Source: Artocarpus heterophyllus (Eukaryota > Streptophyta > Magnoliopsida > Rosales > Moraceae). Taken from it: a DNA stretch of 64,000 bases. The notes under the pieces were generated by a model. It did no database searches. It saw only the letters and a list, made by a program, of their open reading frames with translations, and was not told where the DNA came from. Positions 45,808 to 57,475 of the stretch are shown here, one piece after another. Where the stretch lies: assembly GCA_025403435.1 (NCBI GenBank), contig CM046333.1, forward strand, positions 17,881,770 through 17,945,769, in the 5' to 3' direction. The position numbers and the translations under genes are program-made. How positions within the stretch are numbered: position 1 is the first letter of the stretch; every line of letters begins with the position of its first letter.

Positions 45808-46495
45808 GTCTTTATCTTAAGGGTTATAGACTATAGAAGATCGATCAACATCTTTAGGAGAACCTGCAGGTTAGCATGTTTTAATCTCTATCGATTTAAG
45901 AGTCGTATTCTAGTTGCGGGGTATCGCAAGCTAAGCTATTAGTTCGTGGTGCGAAGCAAGTTTTTAGGAGAAGTTCAAAGGTTCCTCCTACACACTATTA
46001 TTGAGCATCATGAAAAACTCGACGGGTGCATTTTTGAAGGTCGTGAAAATTAATGGGGGAGTACCATCTAACATTATTGTTCTAGTAGGGCAAAATCACA
46101 GGTTTGGAAAGAATTTAAATTGTGTTTGGCAAACATGTTTGTTCATATGTAAAATAGTTCAACTTCTAAACCTAATTAGAAAAATCAGTTTTACGAGGGC
46201 TTCAATAAAGACGGGTTGAAAACGTTGCTGCCAATAGATGAGAAGAGAAAACACTGCCCAAACTTCAGCCATGGAAATCTCATAGGGAGGACAAATTCAC
46301 ATATATATTCCATAATAAGACCGTTCTAGCACCCCAAGGAAGGAAGTAGACACTAGCTGTTGTGGTCGTTGGAAGCAGCGTTGTAGATCTTGGGAAAGTA
46401 TACAACAAGGTCTCTGCAAAAAATTAAACAAAAAACTTGATTTAGGCCCATTTTAGGAGTACAAAGCAGTTTTGTAGACTCTAAACAATACAGAG
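45808..46495 (+). other. Sequence upstream of the LINE-type relic
   Basis: No motif is recognised. An open stretch at 46001-46219 (72 codons) has no domain. It may belong to the same LINE as the next feature, whose 5' part the copia element may have interrupted. Confidence 0.3.
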
Positions 46496-46499
46496 AAGG

Positions 46500-47340
46500 A
46501 CGATGTTTGCCTTTGGGGCAAAGCTAAATTGTGGTGTGCTCGAAGTATGGAAATTATTCCTTGGACAGAGGATATTCATTGGAACAACATCAAAATCCAA
46601 TGCCGATATTCTTGGATTGGATTGGAAGGTCTGCCTTTGAATATGTGGAACATCCATCTCCCCTGAATAATAGGAGAAAAATGCAAGGGCTCCTCGACGC
46701 CTATCAGGATACGGATGACCTGAAATATCTATCCCATGCACCATTACGTCTAAAACGAGCAAGGTTTTATTCCCGAATATATTGAACTTGGTTGCTGGGG
46801 AACGAAGACCAAACTCAAATTCTTCACTTCGACCAATAAAAGATGCGACTTTCATGGAGTCTGCAACAATCGATGATATGGAATTGAACATCGAAGGAAG
46901 ACAAAATGGTGATTAGGGAATCTCGTGGCAAAGGAGTTATGGAAGACATGGGAATTTCCTCCGCATTACCTGCCAACATGGCTCGTTATCTTGGTGACTC
47001 GTTAAAGGAGATAATAGATAGATATCTTTTGCCAAACAAAAAAAGAACTCAAGATTATAATGTCCTGCAATTAACGACAAATAATTTAGGAGGGTTTCAT
47101 TCGATGACCTGGCGAACCGACATGCACAATCAGAGGTTGGCCCAGTGAATTTTGGGCCTTTCTCTTCAATTCAAAGCCCATGTGAACTCAATAGTAAGTT
47201 GCCTCATACCTACACTGAGTCAGCGATTTTAAAAGAAAAAAACCAGGCCTAATACGGAAGCTCAAACGCCAATCTAGTTTTATGAAAGCTACAATCAACA
47301 AGTGGGCTGACGAAATTCAGGAAATGCGAACTAAAAATAA
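46500..47340 (+). pseudogene. LINE-type ORF1 relic with DUF4283 domain
   Basis: In one frame (about 46512-46800) the translation contains NNIKIQCRYSWIGLEGLPLNMWN, then, past stops, IGEKCKG and FIPEYIELG. The W-I-x-L-E-G-L-P-L-x-x-W signature, the IGE phrase and the terminal P-x-x-IE are the marks of DUF4283, found in ORF1 of plant L1-type LINEs. Stops near 46668, 46720 and 46748 break it. Further down, 46906-47148 is open (80 codons) without a recognisable domain, and FGPFSSIQSPCELN lies near 47150. The CACTA element then interrupts at 47399. An L1-type endonuclease fragment occurs at the end of the window and may be from the same LINE. Confidence 0.65.
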
Positions 47341-47398
47341 AAAAAAAAAACAGTTTTAAGATATTCAGGGAGATAAGGAAATATCGTATCAAGCCTTT

Positions 47399-47745
47399 CA
47401 CTGCAACAAAAAGGGTTATTAGCGATGACAAAAAGTCGTCACTAAAACCTGAAAGTCGTCTCAAATAATTTGTCACGAATAGTTGGTCACAAAAAATTTA
47501 TTATGTCGTCGCAATTGTATTAGCGATGACAGTCATCGCAGAAACATCGTTACAATTGAGTTGTCGCTTGCTTTGTTTGGCGACGTGGATTCAATTATTT
47601 GGAACAATAGTTTTAAAAATTGTCGTTGCAAATGCTTACCCATATGCTAACATGGCTTTTTTTTTTTTGCAACGACATTTTTCAAAGTATTGTCGCTAAT
47701 ATTTTTTGTTTTTTTCTTTTTAGTTGTCGCAAATACCTTCCTTTT
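47399..47745. repeat. Left terminal and subterminal repeats of the CACTA element
   Basis: After the terminus, short motifs recur in both orientations: AGCGATGACA, AAAGTCGTCACTAA, TGTCGTCGCAATTG, GACAGTCATCGC, TTGTCGTTGCAAATG, GCAACGACA and TTGTCGCTAA. Such subterminal motif arrays are where the TnpA-type protein binds in En/Spm elements. Confidence 0.8.
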
Positions 47746-47999
47746 TTTAATTTATAATAGTATAATAAATTTATTTTTAATAATTTTTATTCAATTCTTA
47801 ATTTTTTATTTTTATTAAATTTATAATTTGTTGTTTTTATTAATAGATTTTACTACAACATAGTTAAATTATATTAATGAAAATCAATTAATACAAAAAA
47901 ATAGGAATTATGATAAATTGTTTCATTAATAGGATAAAACCAAACATAATGTGTAAAATATATTAAGCAGAGTAGATAAATTAAATCAAAATACAATCT

Positions 48000-49070
48000 A
48001 ATCCTCTATGTTTGCAACATCACTAGCGTCATCATCATTGTCCTCAGCAGCGTCTGAAGGAGCCGAAGGACCTAGAGGTACATAAGCTTGAGGACAAGTC
48101 AGGGGGCGGGCATTTGACATTCGGGTGCAACTGGGCCATCAACTCCATCATCTTCTTCTGGTTCTTGTACATTTGCAAGTTTTGCTCGTATGATCTTCAC
48201 AAATATTTTTCACTTGCAGGTCAACACGCGCCGAGGATGTTCCTTCTGACTAGGAGCCAAGGGATGAAGAAGCACCAAAGCAAATCTTCTTCAGGAGTGT
48301 AGGGCCTACTCTAGTCGTGTATCCTCTATGTATACTCAAAATCTACTCCAAAATCCCCTCCTTGTTAATAGTTTGTAAAGTTGAACTAGAAGCAGACTAT
48401 GTCCTCTAGGTTGATCTCTCCCCTTCTATTTGATTCTACATAAATAAAGAAAACACATGTTATGAATGCATAAACTAATTTAAATAAGAGAATATAATAT
48501 AAAAAAATAAAACATTTACAAAAAGTCTACTTTGCTTAAGGGTTAATCCAGGTGTCCCTGTGATAATGTATGTCATGTAGTTGTGTATGGCAAACATCAG
48601 CTGCTGGGTCATCATGTTGGCCTATCCAATACTTTGAATGTGTTAGAATTGTATATTCGACTATCAAAGTTAACTTTTACTATAAATAGTAACTAAAAAA
48701 TCTTACTAACCATGTAAGCTTGACCACTTCAGGTTGCCATGATTAATTTTATTTGTTTCTTATCTTTTCTATTTATTATTATATTCAGCATTAGCGAAAC
48801 TAAAATTAGTATATGTAATAAATCTCCAACTTAGCATATGTACAATTACGTAAAACTTAGTGGATATGAACCTATCATAGCGAGGGCCCTAGTGATTGGG
48901 ATTCCTGAGCTTCCTGAGGGGGATGGCTCTAACTGTGCTCTTGTTTTCTGCCCCCACCAAGTTGTTTGTTGTATTCATGTAGATCACTCTTCCAGTCCTT
49001 ATAGCATTTGGCTACCTCTCTATCAACTATAGCACAAAGGATACCACCCTTATAGTTGTAATCAATGTTA
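48000..49070 (-). pseudogene. TnpA-like transposase relic (En/Spm plant transposase family)
   Basis: On the minus strand the phrases DWKSDLHEYNKQLGGGRKQ (near 48960-49020) and SHPPQEAQ, then HGNLKWSSLHG near 48720, then YEQNLQMYKNQKKMMELMAQLHPNV (near 48110-48190) and an acidic tail DAAEDNDDDASDVANIED (48003-48056) appear in the order typical of plant En/Spm-type TnpA proteins. The pieces lie in different frames and contain stops. The family protein binds subterminal repeats. Confidence 0.65.
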
Positions 49071-49639
49071 GACCAATCTTACAACACATTCATGTTAAGA
49101 AGTTTTATTATATTTAACTTTAGGGAAGATTTATAACAATGAAGTTAAATTAATACTAGAAGGCAATCCTCTATGGATCTCTTGTGCCATGCATTTACAT
49201 ATTTCCAGACATCATAAAATGGCTCATATATATCTCTGGTGTGAATGACAATCTTACTTTCAAACCAAGAACAAGGCTTTCCAAGTGTCTTCTAGATGCC
49301 TTCGTCCTCGTCAAATTTGACTTTGATCTTTTCCTTCTTTACCATTATTGTCGTAATTTCATGTCCTTTTACCTTACGTCGACTGGTACATTATCGAGAT
49401 GTGGCATTCAGTGCTATAAAAATCAATCGACATTTTAGAGACATTGACTAAATAAATTTAACAATTTTGTAATTAGGTTTTAGCATACCTAACTAAATGT
49501 GAAGGAAGTCTATATGGATCGGGTAGAGGCTGTGCTCCTCCTAATGAACCAGCACAAGTAGCAACAAGATAAGACAGGAATGCTTGTAAACAAATTAAAA
49601 TTAAATTGATATCACATTTAAGTAATTATAAAAATACTA

Positions 49640-49960
49640 TACATTTATGTTTGCTTGTGCTATATATAGTTTCTATTCATCGTCATTTCTCATGTCTATA
49701 CTCTTGCCACCATTATTTATGTCAAAATCATCTTCAGAATCAATGCCTTTCTCATCAACATACCCCTCTAAAGTTTCATCCTCCACTCCCAACATATCAG
49801 AGTCATCATTTTCTTTGGGGGACTTTTCTTTCAAGATTGTATCAACATCATATGTGATAACATTAGATGATACATCAGGTCGATTCCCCATCAAGGTGTC
49901 AATCTCTGGTAGTTCCACTACTAAGTCAACCTTTTTAGACTTGATATCTTGAACTATATA
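49640..49960 (-). pseudogene. Acidic C-terminal tail of the TNP2 gene
   Basis: The minus frame 49673-49918 reads LPEIDTLMGNRPDVSSNVIT, TYDVDTILKEKSPKENDDSD and a long acidic stretch. This resembles the region after the DUF4216 domain at the end of plant TNP2-type proteins (the L-x-x-ID-x-LMG phrase). It is low complexity, so the assignment rests on order and phrase similarity. Confidence 0.55.
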
Positions 49961-50859
49961 ATGTCACGTCTTCCACATCTGCTTCTAGAAAATTCCATAT
50001 ATTTTGATGTCTAAAGTGTTCAACAACTTTCTAGTTTGAATTATTACTACATAAAAAATTTGTTCTGCTTGAGATGGATATTCTAAGTATGAATGGTTCA
50101 TTTTTGTACCACGAGTCCTTGACAAAGATGCTTATTCTATTTTTGTATTGTTCAAATATTTTTTTTTCTAGATGAGTGTCGAATCACTTACACTTAAAAA
50201 GCATAAAAGAATTATCATTCATATAGGATAATTCGTAAATCTTGTCAAAGACTCCATAATATGTTTGATTATCTAATCCACAAACACAAATACCAAAATT
50301 TTATGTAGCTCAATTCATATCCCAATTGCATGTTAGAAACTTGCCTCTGTTTACTATACAATCAGAATAGCTTCGAACAGAGAAGCTTGAACCATATGAA
50401 AGTGAAACCAATTGCTCGGTTTCCTCTAGTGCATTTTGTTCTCGAAGATTAAACATCTATCCATGGTCAAGAGTTATTAGAAATTAAAGATAATCAATCA
50501 ATCTGGATCCAATTTGTTATGTATATAATTTAAATTAAGGGTACACCTTATTCTGAAACCAATTTGGAAACTTTCTCGCTTGAATGTCATTGAATGATTC
50601 ATTTCGACCACTATCCTTTAGCTCCTTCATATGGTTACTGTTTATTAAGGAATTTGAGTAAGTGATACAGTTCTATTTGACACAACTACGAAGTGAAATT
50701 TAGAGTAATACTTACTCGACGTGTTGCTCAATTTCTGAACAATTGTGTAATATGTATCACTTGCCTTTCTTTTGCAAATGGTCATCTAATGTGATCGGAT
50801 TCATCTTTTCAATTGGGCCATAATGAGATTCAAAGACAAAAATCTTCTTGACGTTACCA

Positions 50860-51480
50860 TCGTCATCCTCTAACTAATTTCTCTTAAGTTTGTTAAATCT
50901 TATTTCAATACCACTTTGATTCATCGAACAAAAAGTTAGAGCTTCATTGATGATATATGCTTCGGCAATTGGTCCCTATGGTCGTGCACAATTTCTGACA
51001 TATTTCTTCAATGATCCAAGGAAGCGTTCAAATGGATGCATACACCTTAGATGAATAATTCCTCCTCAAAGGGCTTCTTCTAGCAAGTGCATTATTAAGT
51101 GAACCATAATATCCAAAAAATACGGGGGGGAAATTATTTCTAACTTTCATAAAATAAGAACAAAATCTTGTTGGGTTTTCTCTAAATCACTTATCCTTAA
51201 TGTCCTTGAACATATCAACTGAAAGAAATTGCTTAATTATGTTATCGCATTAATAATCTATTTCATCATGAATAGCCAAATCTTAATTAGCAATAATCGA
51301 TGCATTATGACATGACAATTGTGTGATTTTGGCCCAATTATCTTATTGTTCCCCTCGATCATGTTTTTTTTTTTCAAATTTGATGCAAACCCATTAGGAA
51401 ACCAAACTGATTTTAAAAACTCACAAAACTTCTTATTGTCATCTTGGGTCAATGTGTATGTTGCATATGGTTTCCTTTAA
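50860..51480 (-). pseudogene. TNP2 gene, DUF4218 part
   Basis: The minus frame 51258-51452 contains FCEFLKSVWFPNGFASNL and GPKSHNCHVIMHRLLL, with the KSHNCHV motif characteristic of DUF4218. Further on (near 50890-51050) the phrases MHPFERFLGSLKKYVRNCAR and GPIAEAYIINEALTFC match the standard continuation. Stops and frame changes separate them. Confidence 0.8.
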
Positions 51481-51789
51481 CGATCACCTTCCTTGTATGA
51501 ATGCAACTCCTTATACAACCCGATGTTTTGCATCCTCACCTTGTCTATACCCTTACTTTTCCATCAATGTTTAAACTTGTGCCTTATAAGTTGTCACATA
51601 TATTCTTCTCGGCATGACATCTAAGTTGTGACGTAACAACAATGAGTTCCAATAAGGTAATTCCCAAAAGATACTTTTTTTTGGTCCAATTAAGCTCTAT
51701 TGGATGTTTCTTTCACTTCTTATTGCCATACTTCTGATTTTTACTAGGCAATCTGGGTCCAACCTTTTCTAATTGAGCCAATATTTGCT

Positions 51790-52530
51790 GAACAGATTTT
51801 CAAGGCAAGGGAGGTCATCGATCAACCTTACTATCTAACTTTTTGTCGTTTCTCATCCTATAAGTAATAAGAAGCCATTGATGATGCCCAACAAAACAAG
51901 TTTTACTTGTTATTAGCTTTAAGGGGGTTGCATCGTTGCAAGGTGGACATGCTAAATACCCTTGACCACTCAAGCTAGATAAACTACTACGAGCAAGAAA
52001 GATGATAATTGTCATGAACAAACACAACTGGCATCCAAAACGGCATATTTGAACCAACATCACACACAACAACCCCTTTATTCCACAATTCTTTTAACTC
52101 ATCCACAATGAGCCTTAAGAACACATCCATATCCTTCGTAAGAGCATTTGGACTAGGAACCATCAAGGTCAACATCTTGTATAGGTCTTTGGTGCGTAAC
52201 CACGGAGGTAAATTATAAGCAGTCATCATTACTGGCCACATATTATATGAAATAATCATGTTCTTGAAAAGGTTAAAACTAGCAGCTAACCCTAATCAAA
52301 CAGTTCTCGATTCACGTGCAAAGTCAGGGTACTTTTCATCAAGTTCCTTCCATTCTTTACCATTGATTGGACAATGCATTAAGTCTTCATACTTCAATTG
52401 CCAGTGTATGTGCTACGTCATTTCCTTAGCAGTGTGACGGGAAGCGTGTAGACACTTCAACCGATCCCTTAAACAGAAGTAACATAGCACTTTCTACGAC
52501 ACTTTTTTTCCCTTTTTATTTTTTCAACAA
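51790..52530 (-). pseudogene. TNP2 transposase core
   Basis: Reading the minus strand: KCLHASRHTAKEMT (near 52430), HCPINGKEWKELDEKYPDF (near 52345), NMIISYNMWPVMMTAYNLPPW (52200-52262), MLTLMVPSPNALTKDMDVF and DELKELW (near 52090-52170). GQGYLACPPCNDATPLKL and VGHHQWL follow (near 51870-51970). These are successive blocks of the TNP2 family transposase (PF02992). It is split by frame changes between 51987 and 52072 and by scattered stops. The family catalyses cut-and-paste movement; this copy cannot. Confidence 0.88.
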
Positions 52531-52989
52531 CTTATAATACACACTAGACATGCCTATACATGACATTCTCTTTCCAAAACAAAGCACAATCATACTTACA
52601 TACATGAATTATTTCATAGTTAGTCTGAGTTTACTTAATAGCTTCTTCGACTCATAACAAGAGGTAGGTAACTTGTTCCCATTAGGGAATGCATCTTATA
52701 ATAACTCCAAGGTCGCATCCATGCACTAATTAGGCCACTTATAGAGCACTTTAGGTGCATCAATTTCACTAGGGAATTAAGGACGGATACTTAGTGGAGC
52801 CCAAATGCAATCCTGTTTAGAGTTCGAATAAGAGATCTTTGAATTCATCATACTGCAAATCTTCTATATCCAGTTATATCTCACCCAACATATCATGATC
52901 ATCATTAATCCCAACAACATTGTTTATGAATGCAAGCACCTCGTCTATCGGTTCATTTACAACTGGACGAGTACTTGAAACCATTTCTA

Positions 52990-53240
52990 CTTCACCATGG
53001 TGAATCTATTTAGTGTACATTGTATCAAAACCAAATCGATGTATGTGCATTCTCACTATTTCTATTGGCAGCATGTCATGATTTCTACAATACAAACAAG
53101 GATGACCGATATGCCTAGTTGAATTTGCATAAGTCTTTCAAACCTCAATAAAAGAAGGCAAAGTATTCCAATACTTTTCTAACAACTAGTTTCTCACATA
53201 TATCCAACTCTTGTCAATTGATATTTCAGCTATAAATAAT
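52990..53240 (-). pseudogene. TNP2 N-terminal transposase-associated domain
   Basis: On the minus strand ISIDKSWIYVRN, FIEV, HIGHPCLYCRN and MHIHRFGFD are readable in order. They match the small zinc-binding Transpos_assoc domain (PF13963) at the N-terminus of TNP2 proteins. Several stops interrupt it. The 460 bp between this and the core is decayed coding sequence with an acidic phrase near 52870-52930. Confidence 0.8.
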
Positions 53241-53249
53241 AACAAACAC

Positions 53250-54755
53250 AATCATCAGTCATGTCAATGTATGTACGTATGCAATTCTATGCACCACTTT
53301 TACTTCAAACCTACAAAGTAAGGCTCTATCCTATTTAGTATTGTAATTTATGCTTTGTGTCACTCATCCCATAATGCTCCTTTTTTGTGAAAATTTTGGT
53401 AGCATCTCCTTTTAGTTCTCCTATGTGTGCTATCTGATGCACATTTGGAGAACAAAGGAAGATGTACCGAAACCTCTACTAAAAGTGCAAGTGAAATTAA
53501 ATGATAAACATGTAAATTACAATACCAAACTGTCTAAATAGGACAATTTAAGCATCGGTTACTACGTATTGATCCTCGAACGGGTCTAAGATTAATTCAT
53601 GCATGCACATGTAAATGGAAACATAAAGTCGTACCCGCATACGTTGTTTTTATCACTATCTAGTCAGTCACATCTCAAACTATATTAGAAAAAAAAAGTC
53701 ACAATTTTTTTAGATTTTATGAAATCGTAACAAATTTTATGTCCAATTTTTTATATTGTTTCTAATTAAAATTAATTGACAAAGTTTTATAAACAATAAT
53801 GTTATAATTATTTATTAGAATAATATTATAATTATTAAATTATACTATTTCATATTAATTTTTTTCATTACTTTATAATAATGCTCAATTCTAATTTAGA
53901 TTTATTTTTTCATGCCATTTACTTCTTTTAATTTTTTAATTAATTCTTAATTTTAAATTTAATATACATATTTTAATTTTTTTAATTATCTAACATCTTT
54001 TAATTAATTAGGTTACTTCTTTTAATAACTTGAAGATTTTACATATTTCTTTTTTCAATTTTTTTTATTACTATCATGCATTATATGAACAAAATTCTCA
54101 ATATAAACAACTAACTTAAACATAACTTAATTTACAAAATAAAAAAGTTAAACATAACTTCAACATAATAAGGATTATAACAAAAAATTTGACAAAAAAA
54201 AAAATTTCATCAACAACAACCTTATATCAACAAAATTCCCAACACAAAACATATCATCAAAATCACCTAAACGAACAAACATAATCAACAAAATCACAAA
54301 GCATACCACCTTAATTATATCAATGAATCACAATCCAAATTTCTTAACATTACACAAATTTCTCAATATTTTTCAACATTTTTCAAAAATAAAAAACTAA
54401 AAACTTACAAAATCTAAAACCCACTAAACTAGGGGTTGGAAATTTAATGGGTGGCAGCAACATGACGGCAGCGACGAGTAGCGGCAACCACGAGGGTGGT
54501 GAAGACGGTGACAACAACGGGAAGAAAATCAGAGGAGAAACTTTGGCACTTTTGTAGAGTTTATATAAATTTGGGGTTTTTTTGAGAGTTTTAATGGGAA
54601 TGATTGGAAATCTTTAATGTTTGTGAAAGAAAATTACTTTTCTTTTAGAGTTTAGGTCGGATAACAGTTGGAGGAGAAGAAAGAATCGGAGAAAAATGAG
54701 AGAGAAGGTTGGGAAAAATGGAAAAAAGAGATACTACAATCTGGTTTATGTGCAA
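53250..54755. other. AT-rich internal region of the CACTA element
   Basis: No coding sequence is recognised. The stretch 53700-54420 is extremely AT-rich. The part near 54440-54540 (GGCAGCAACATGACGGCAGCGACGAG...) is GC-richer and could be the untranslated leader of the TNP2 gene. Confidence 0.4.
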
Positions 54756-54759
54756 AACC

Positions 54760-55278
54760 TTTTGCGATGACATAAAGTCCAAAAAATCATCACAATTTTG
54801 TATAAAACCGATGCCATTTAGATTTAGTTGGGAAAAAAATCAAAGATGGTTTAGGAACCATTTTTTGTGGTGATAATTTTTAAAAGCCGTCCCAAAGAGC
54901 TTTCAGAAACCGCCGAATCCACCTCCAAATTTTTCGCCATAATATCAAAAATTCTACTATTTGCAACGACAATACCTTTTGAATAAATATCTCTGACATG
55001 TCAATGCCAGCTATAATCCACTGGTATGTTGTGACAAATACACATAAATGGCACCAAATTTACTTATGCTAGATTACTATTTGGTGCCATTTAAGTATTT
55101 GCGACAACATGTTGAAGAACATTTTGGGGATTTGTTGCAATGATTTGTCGTCACTAATGCCTTATTTTATGCGATGATATGTCGTCGCTAATATTTTTGC
55201 AACAACACATCCAAGGTAAGTAAATTTTAGCTTTTTGTGACGACTTGAATTATTAGCAACAACACCTTTTTTTTTTTA
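54760..55278. repeat. Right terminal and subterminal repeats of the CACTA element
   Basis: Motifs TGCGATGACATAAAGTCC, TTTGCAACGACAATACC, TTTGCGACAACATG, TTTGTCGTCACTAATGCC, TATGTCGTCGCTAATA and TGTGACGACTTG mirror the left subterminal array. The last unit TTGCAACAACACC runs into about 12 T and the expected terminal AGTG is missing. Confidence 0.75.
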
Positions 55279-55382
55279 ATTTCCTCATAGGATTATTCTA
55301 CATTTAGACCAAACACTCCAAGAGAGCTTCAACTAGGGTTTTTCGAGAATATACAAAGTTTGCACACAATCCTGGGTCAAAC

Positions 55383-55628
55383 ATGGTGGATTTAGAGGCC
55401 TACTTTGATATCCTTGTTGATAGGGGCGATGAATCTATAGAAAAGAGCATTTTGAGATCAGTTTCATCTCTTTCTTCAAAAGAGGATGGGTGTGAGTCTA
55501 AAATGCTTGATGAAACTAGGGAAATTAAAGAAATTAAACTTCTTACCATTGCAAAAGATCAGGAGTTTTCAGTGGACAACAAGCTAGTAAGTCACAAAAA
55601 CTTTGAATTTTATAAGGACCCTATTTAA
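55383..55628 (+). other. Unidentified 81-codon open frame
   Basis: MVDLEAYFDILVDRGDESIEK... ends KNFEFYKDPI. It is acidic, with coding-like amino acid balance, but matches no family I recognise. A T-rich tract followed by CTCATAG and TACATTTAG precede it (55265-55305), so it could be an exon fragment of a host gene or a linker of the interrupted LINE. There is no independent support. Confidence 0.2.
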
Positions 55629-55913
55629 TTTCTAATTCTATTAATCTTATCCTATGAGACCATATTCAATGCCAATGTCAATATCAATGTTATATTTTCC
55701 TCCAAAAGTATATAAAAAAAGCATATTTAATGTGTTATTTTATATTATGATCCAATATATAATGCTGTCGTAATTATCTTTTGTCACCGCTAGTAAACCT
55801 TCAAATTTTTAAAAATAAAATTTTAATACTAAAATAATTAAAAAATGAGAATGTTGTAATTACTAAAGTAAAAAAAAGTCAATCTATTAATCAATAAAAT
55901 TCGAATGCCAAAT

Positions 55914-55967
55914 TTGTTATATGCTAAACTTGGTAGCAACTTTGCTACCAAATATAGCATATAACAA
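55914..55967. repeat. Near-perfect 54-bp hairpin
   Basis: TTGTTATATGCTA pairs with TAGCATATAACAA and TTGGTAGCAA pairs with TTGCTACCAA. There is a 3-base mismatch between the two blocks and a 2-base loop. The pairing continues outward imperfectly (AATGCCAAAT on the left, ATATGGCATT on the right), so it is probably the centre of a foldback MITE. Confidence 0.75.
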
Positions 55968-57475
55968 TTAACAAATATGGCATTAAAAATGGCATTATAT
56001 TGGAGACGTTTTATACGCTCATGCTAAATTTACAATTGGCGCATCAATTTGGTATTGCATTAAAGATGCTTTTAGGTACTATCGCACCTAATCAGTTAAG
56101 GGGAGATGTTTTGGGTGAAATTATGGAGACGAAAAGGGGTGGACACAATTAAGTGAGGTTTGGCGCCATAGAATGGCTGTAAATAAATTATGAGTTTAAG
56201 TCAACAATCTACAGTGAAAATTGGAGGTAGGGAGGTTGTTTGGTTGGATCCGTAAGTACACGGAATCGTACAAGTAATAAAGTTTACCAAGAGTACAGAT
56301 ATCGTTCCCACAGAGATTGTGTTTAATTTTCATTAATTACCAAAATTGGATTTGTTCTATGATTACTTAAATAATCAATTAAAAATGAGAATAAAATCTA
56401 AAACTAAATTAAGAAAATTTAAATAAGCTAAATAAAACTAATAAAGCAAAATAAAGTAAAATAAAACACTCAAAGGGATTCAATTTCACCTAAACATGTC
56501 ACTAAGCATCTTGTGTTGTCTGGTTGAATAATATTCAAAACTTCCTAAACTCTTCAAAAGCTTCTCCCAATAGTCAATTGAAAATATCCTATATTAACTA
56601 ATAAACTATATTCCTATATCTACTAATTAATTAGGGAGCATTAGGTTCCTAGATTTACTTAATGGCTACATAATCATAATTGGTATATTCCTATATCGCT
56701 AAGACTACGTTACTCTATGATTAGCCTAGCACGTAAATCCTCCTCTCGGTAGAAATTCACAGCTTCTTAATCAACTGATTGATGATCAATCAACTAGAAG
56801 CATTGATACCACATAGAATAATTATTCAACATAAATTAAAGAATCACAATTAATTTGAGTAAACTGAAAATCAAAGAAACATATTAAGCTAAATTGAAAT
56901 CCCTAGAACACCAACAATCAAGCCATAAACAAAAATAAAAATAAACAACACCAATATTCAAGCATTTTTAGAATATACAAAAACAAAAGAAAAAATGAAA
57001 AAAAAATCACCAAAATAGAGGTGTCACAAACTTCAAGCTCTTCCTTCCCAAATCTTATTCTTCTTCCTTTTTATAGCTTCAAAGTACTCTTCAATGGTGT
57101 TTTCAAAGAAAAAATAAATAAATAAATTCTAGAACTAAAAATAAAAACTAAAACTAAAATAGAAGTTAAACTTAAACTAAATATTTATTTTTATTTTAAT
57201 CTTTCTTTTTTTTCCCCCTTTGTTAGGAATATGTTCAACCCCAAAGCTTGGAGCTTCTACCTAAAACTTGGGCACTTGGGCCCTATGCTCTAAGAATAGC
57301 ATGCTATACTTGCGTAATGAGGGAGGAAGCAATGGAGTGCAGTAGGGCTCCACGTGTACTGACACATGGCAGACGGTCATTGGTTGTTGGATGGAGTAGG
57401 TCGCGTGGCGCATTGGCGTTCACTTAGGAGCAAGGGAGCACGAGAGCGGATGTGGAGCGTGCACCATACGAGTGG
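55968..57475. other. Non-coding, repeat-like DNA
   Basis: No gene is visible. Around 56040-56085 a phrase TTGGTATTGCATTAAAGATG looks like a MITE terminus. From about 56240 (CGTAAGTACACGGAATCGTACAAGTAATAAAG...) the sequence has the feel of a degenerate retrotransposon LTR or leader, but no matching partner is in the window. 57330-57475 is GC-richer and includes CCACGTGT. Confidence 0.35.

Larger units (their letters stand above)
47399..55278 (-). mobile_element. CACTA (En/Spm) DNA transposon, decayed
   Basis: The left end starts CACTGCAACAAAAAGGG, a CACTA-type terminus, followed by dense subterminal repeats of TCGTCGC / GCGATGAC. The right end shows the same subterminal repeats in opposite orientation and TTGCAACAACACC before an A/T run; its final CACTR bases are no longer recognisable. 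Between them lie a TNP2-type transposase relic and a TnpA-like relic, both on the minus strand. That content identifies an originally autonomous CACTA element. A 3-bp target duplication could not be verified because the right edge is eroded. Confidence 0.85.

Noticed and set aside
49606..49952. Plus-strand 83- and 101-codon frames
   Set aside because: They are antisense to the acidic tail of the TNP2 gene, which has the better family match on the minus strand.
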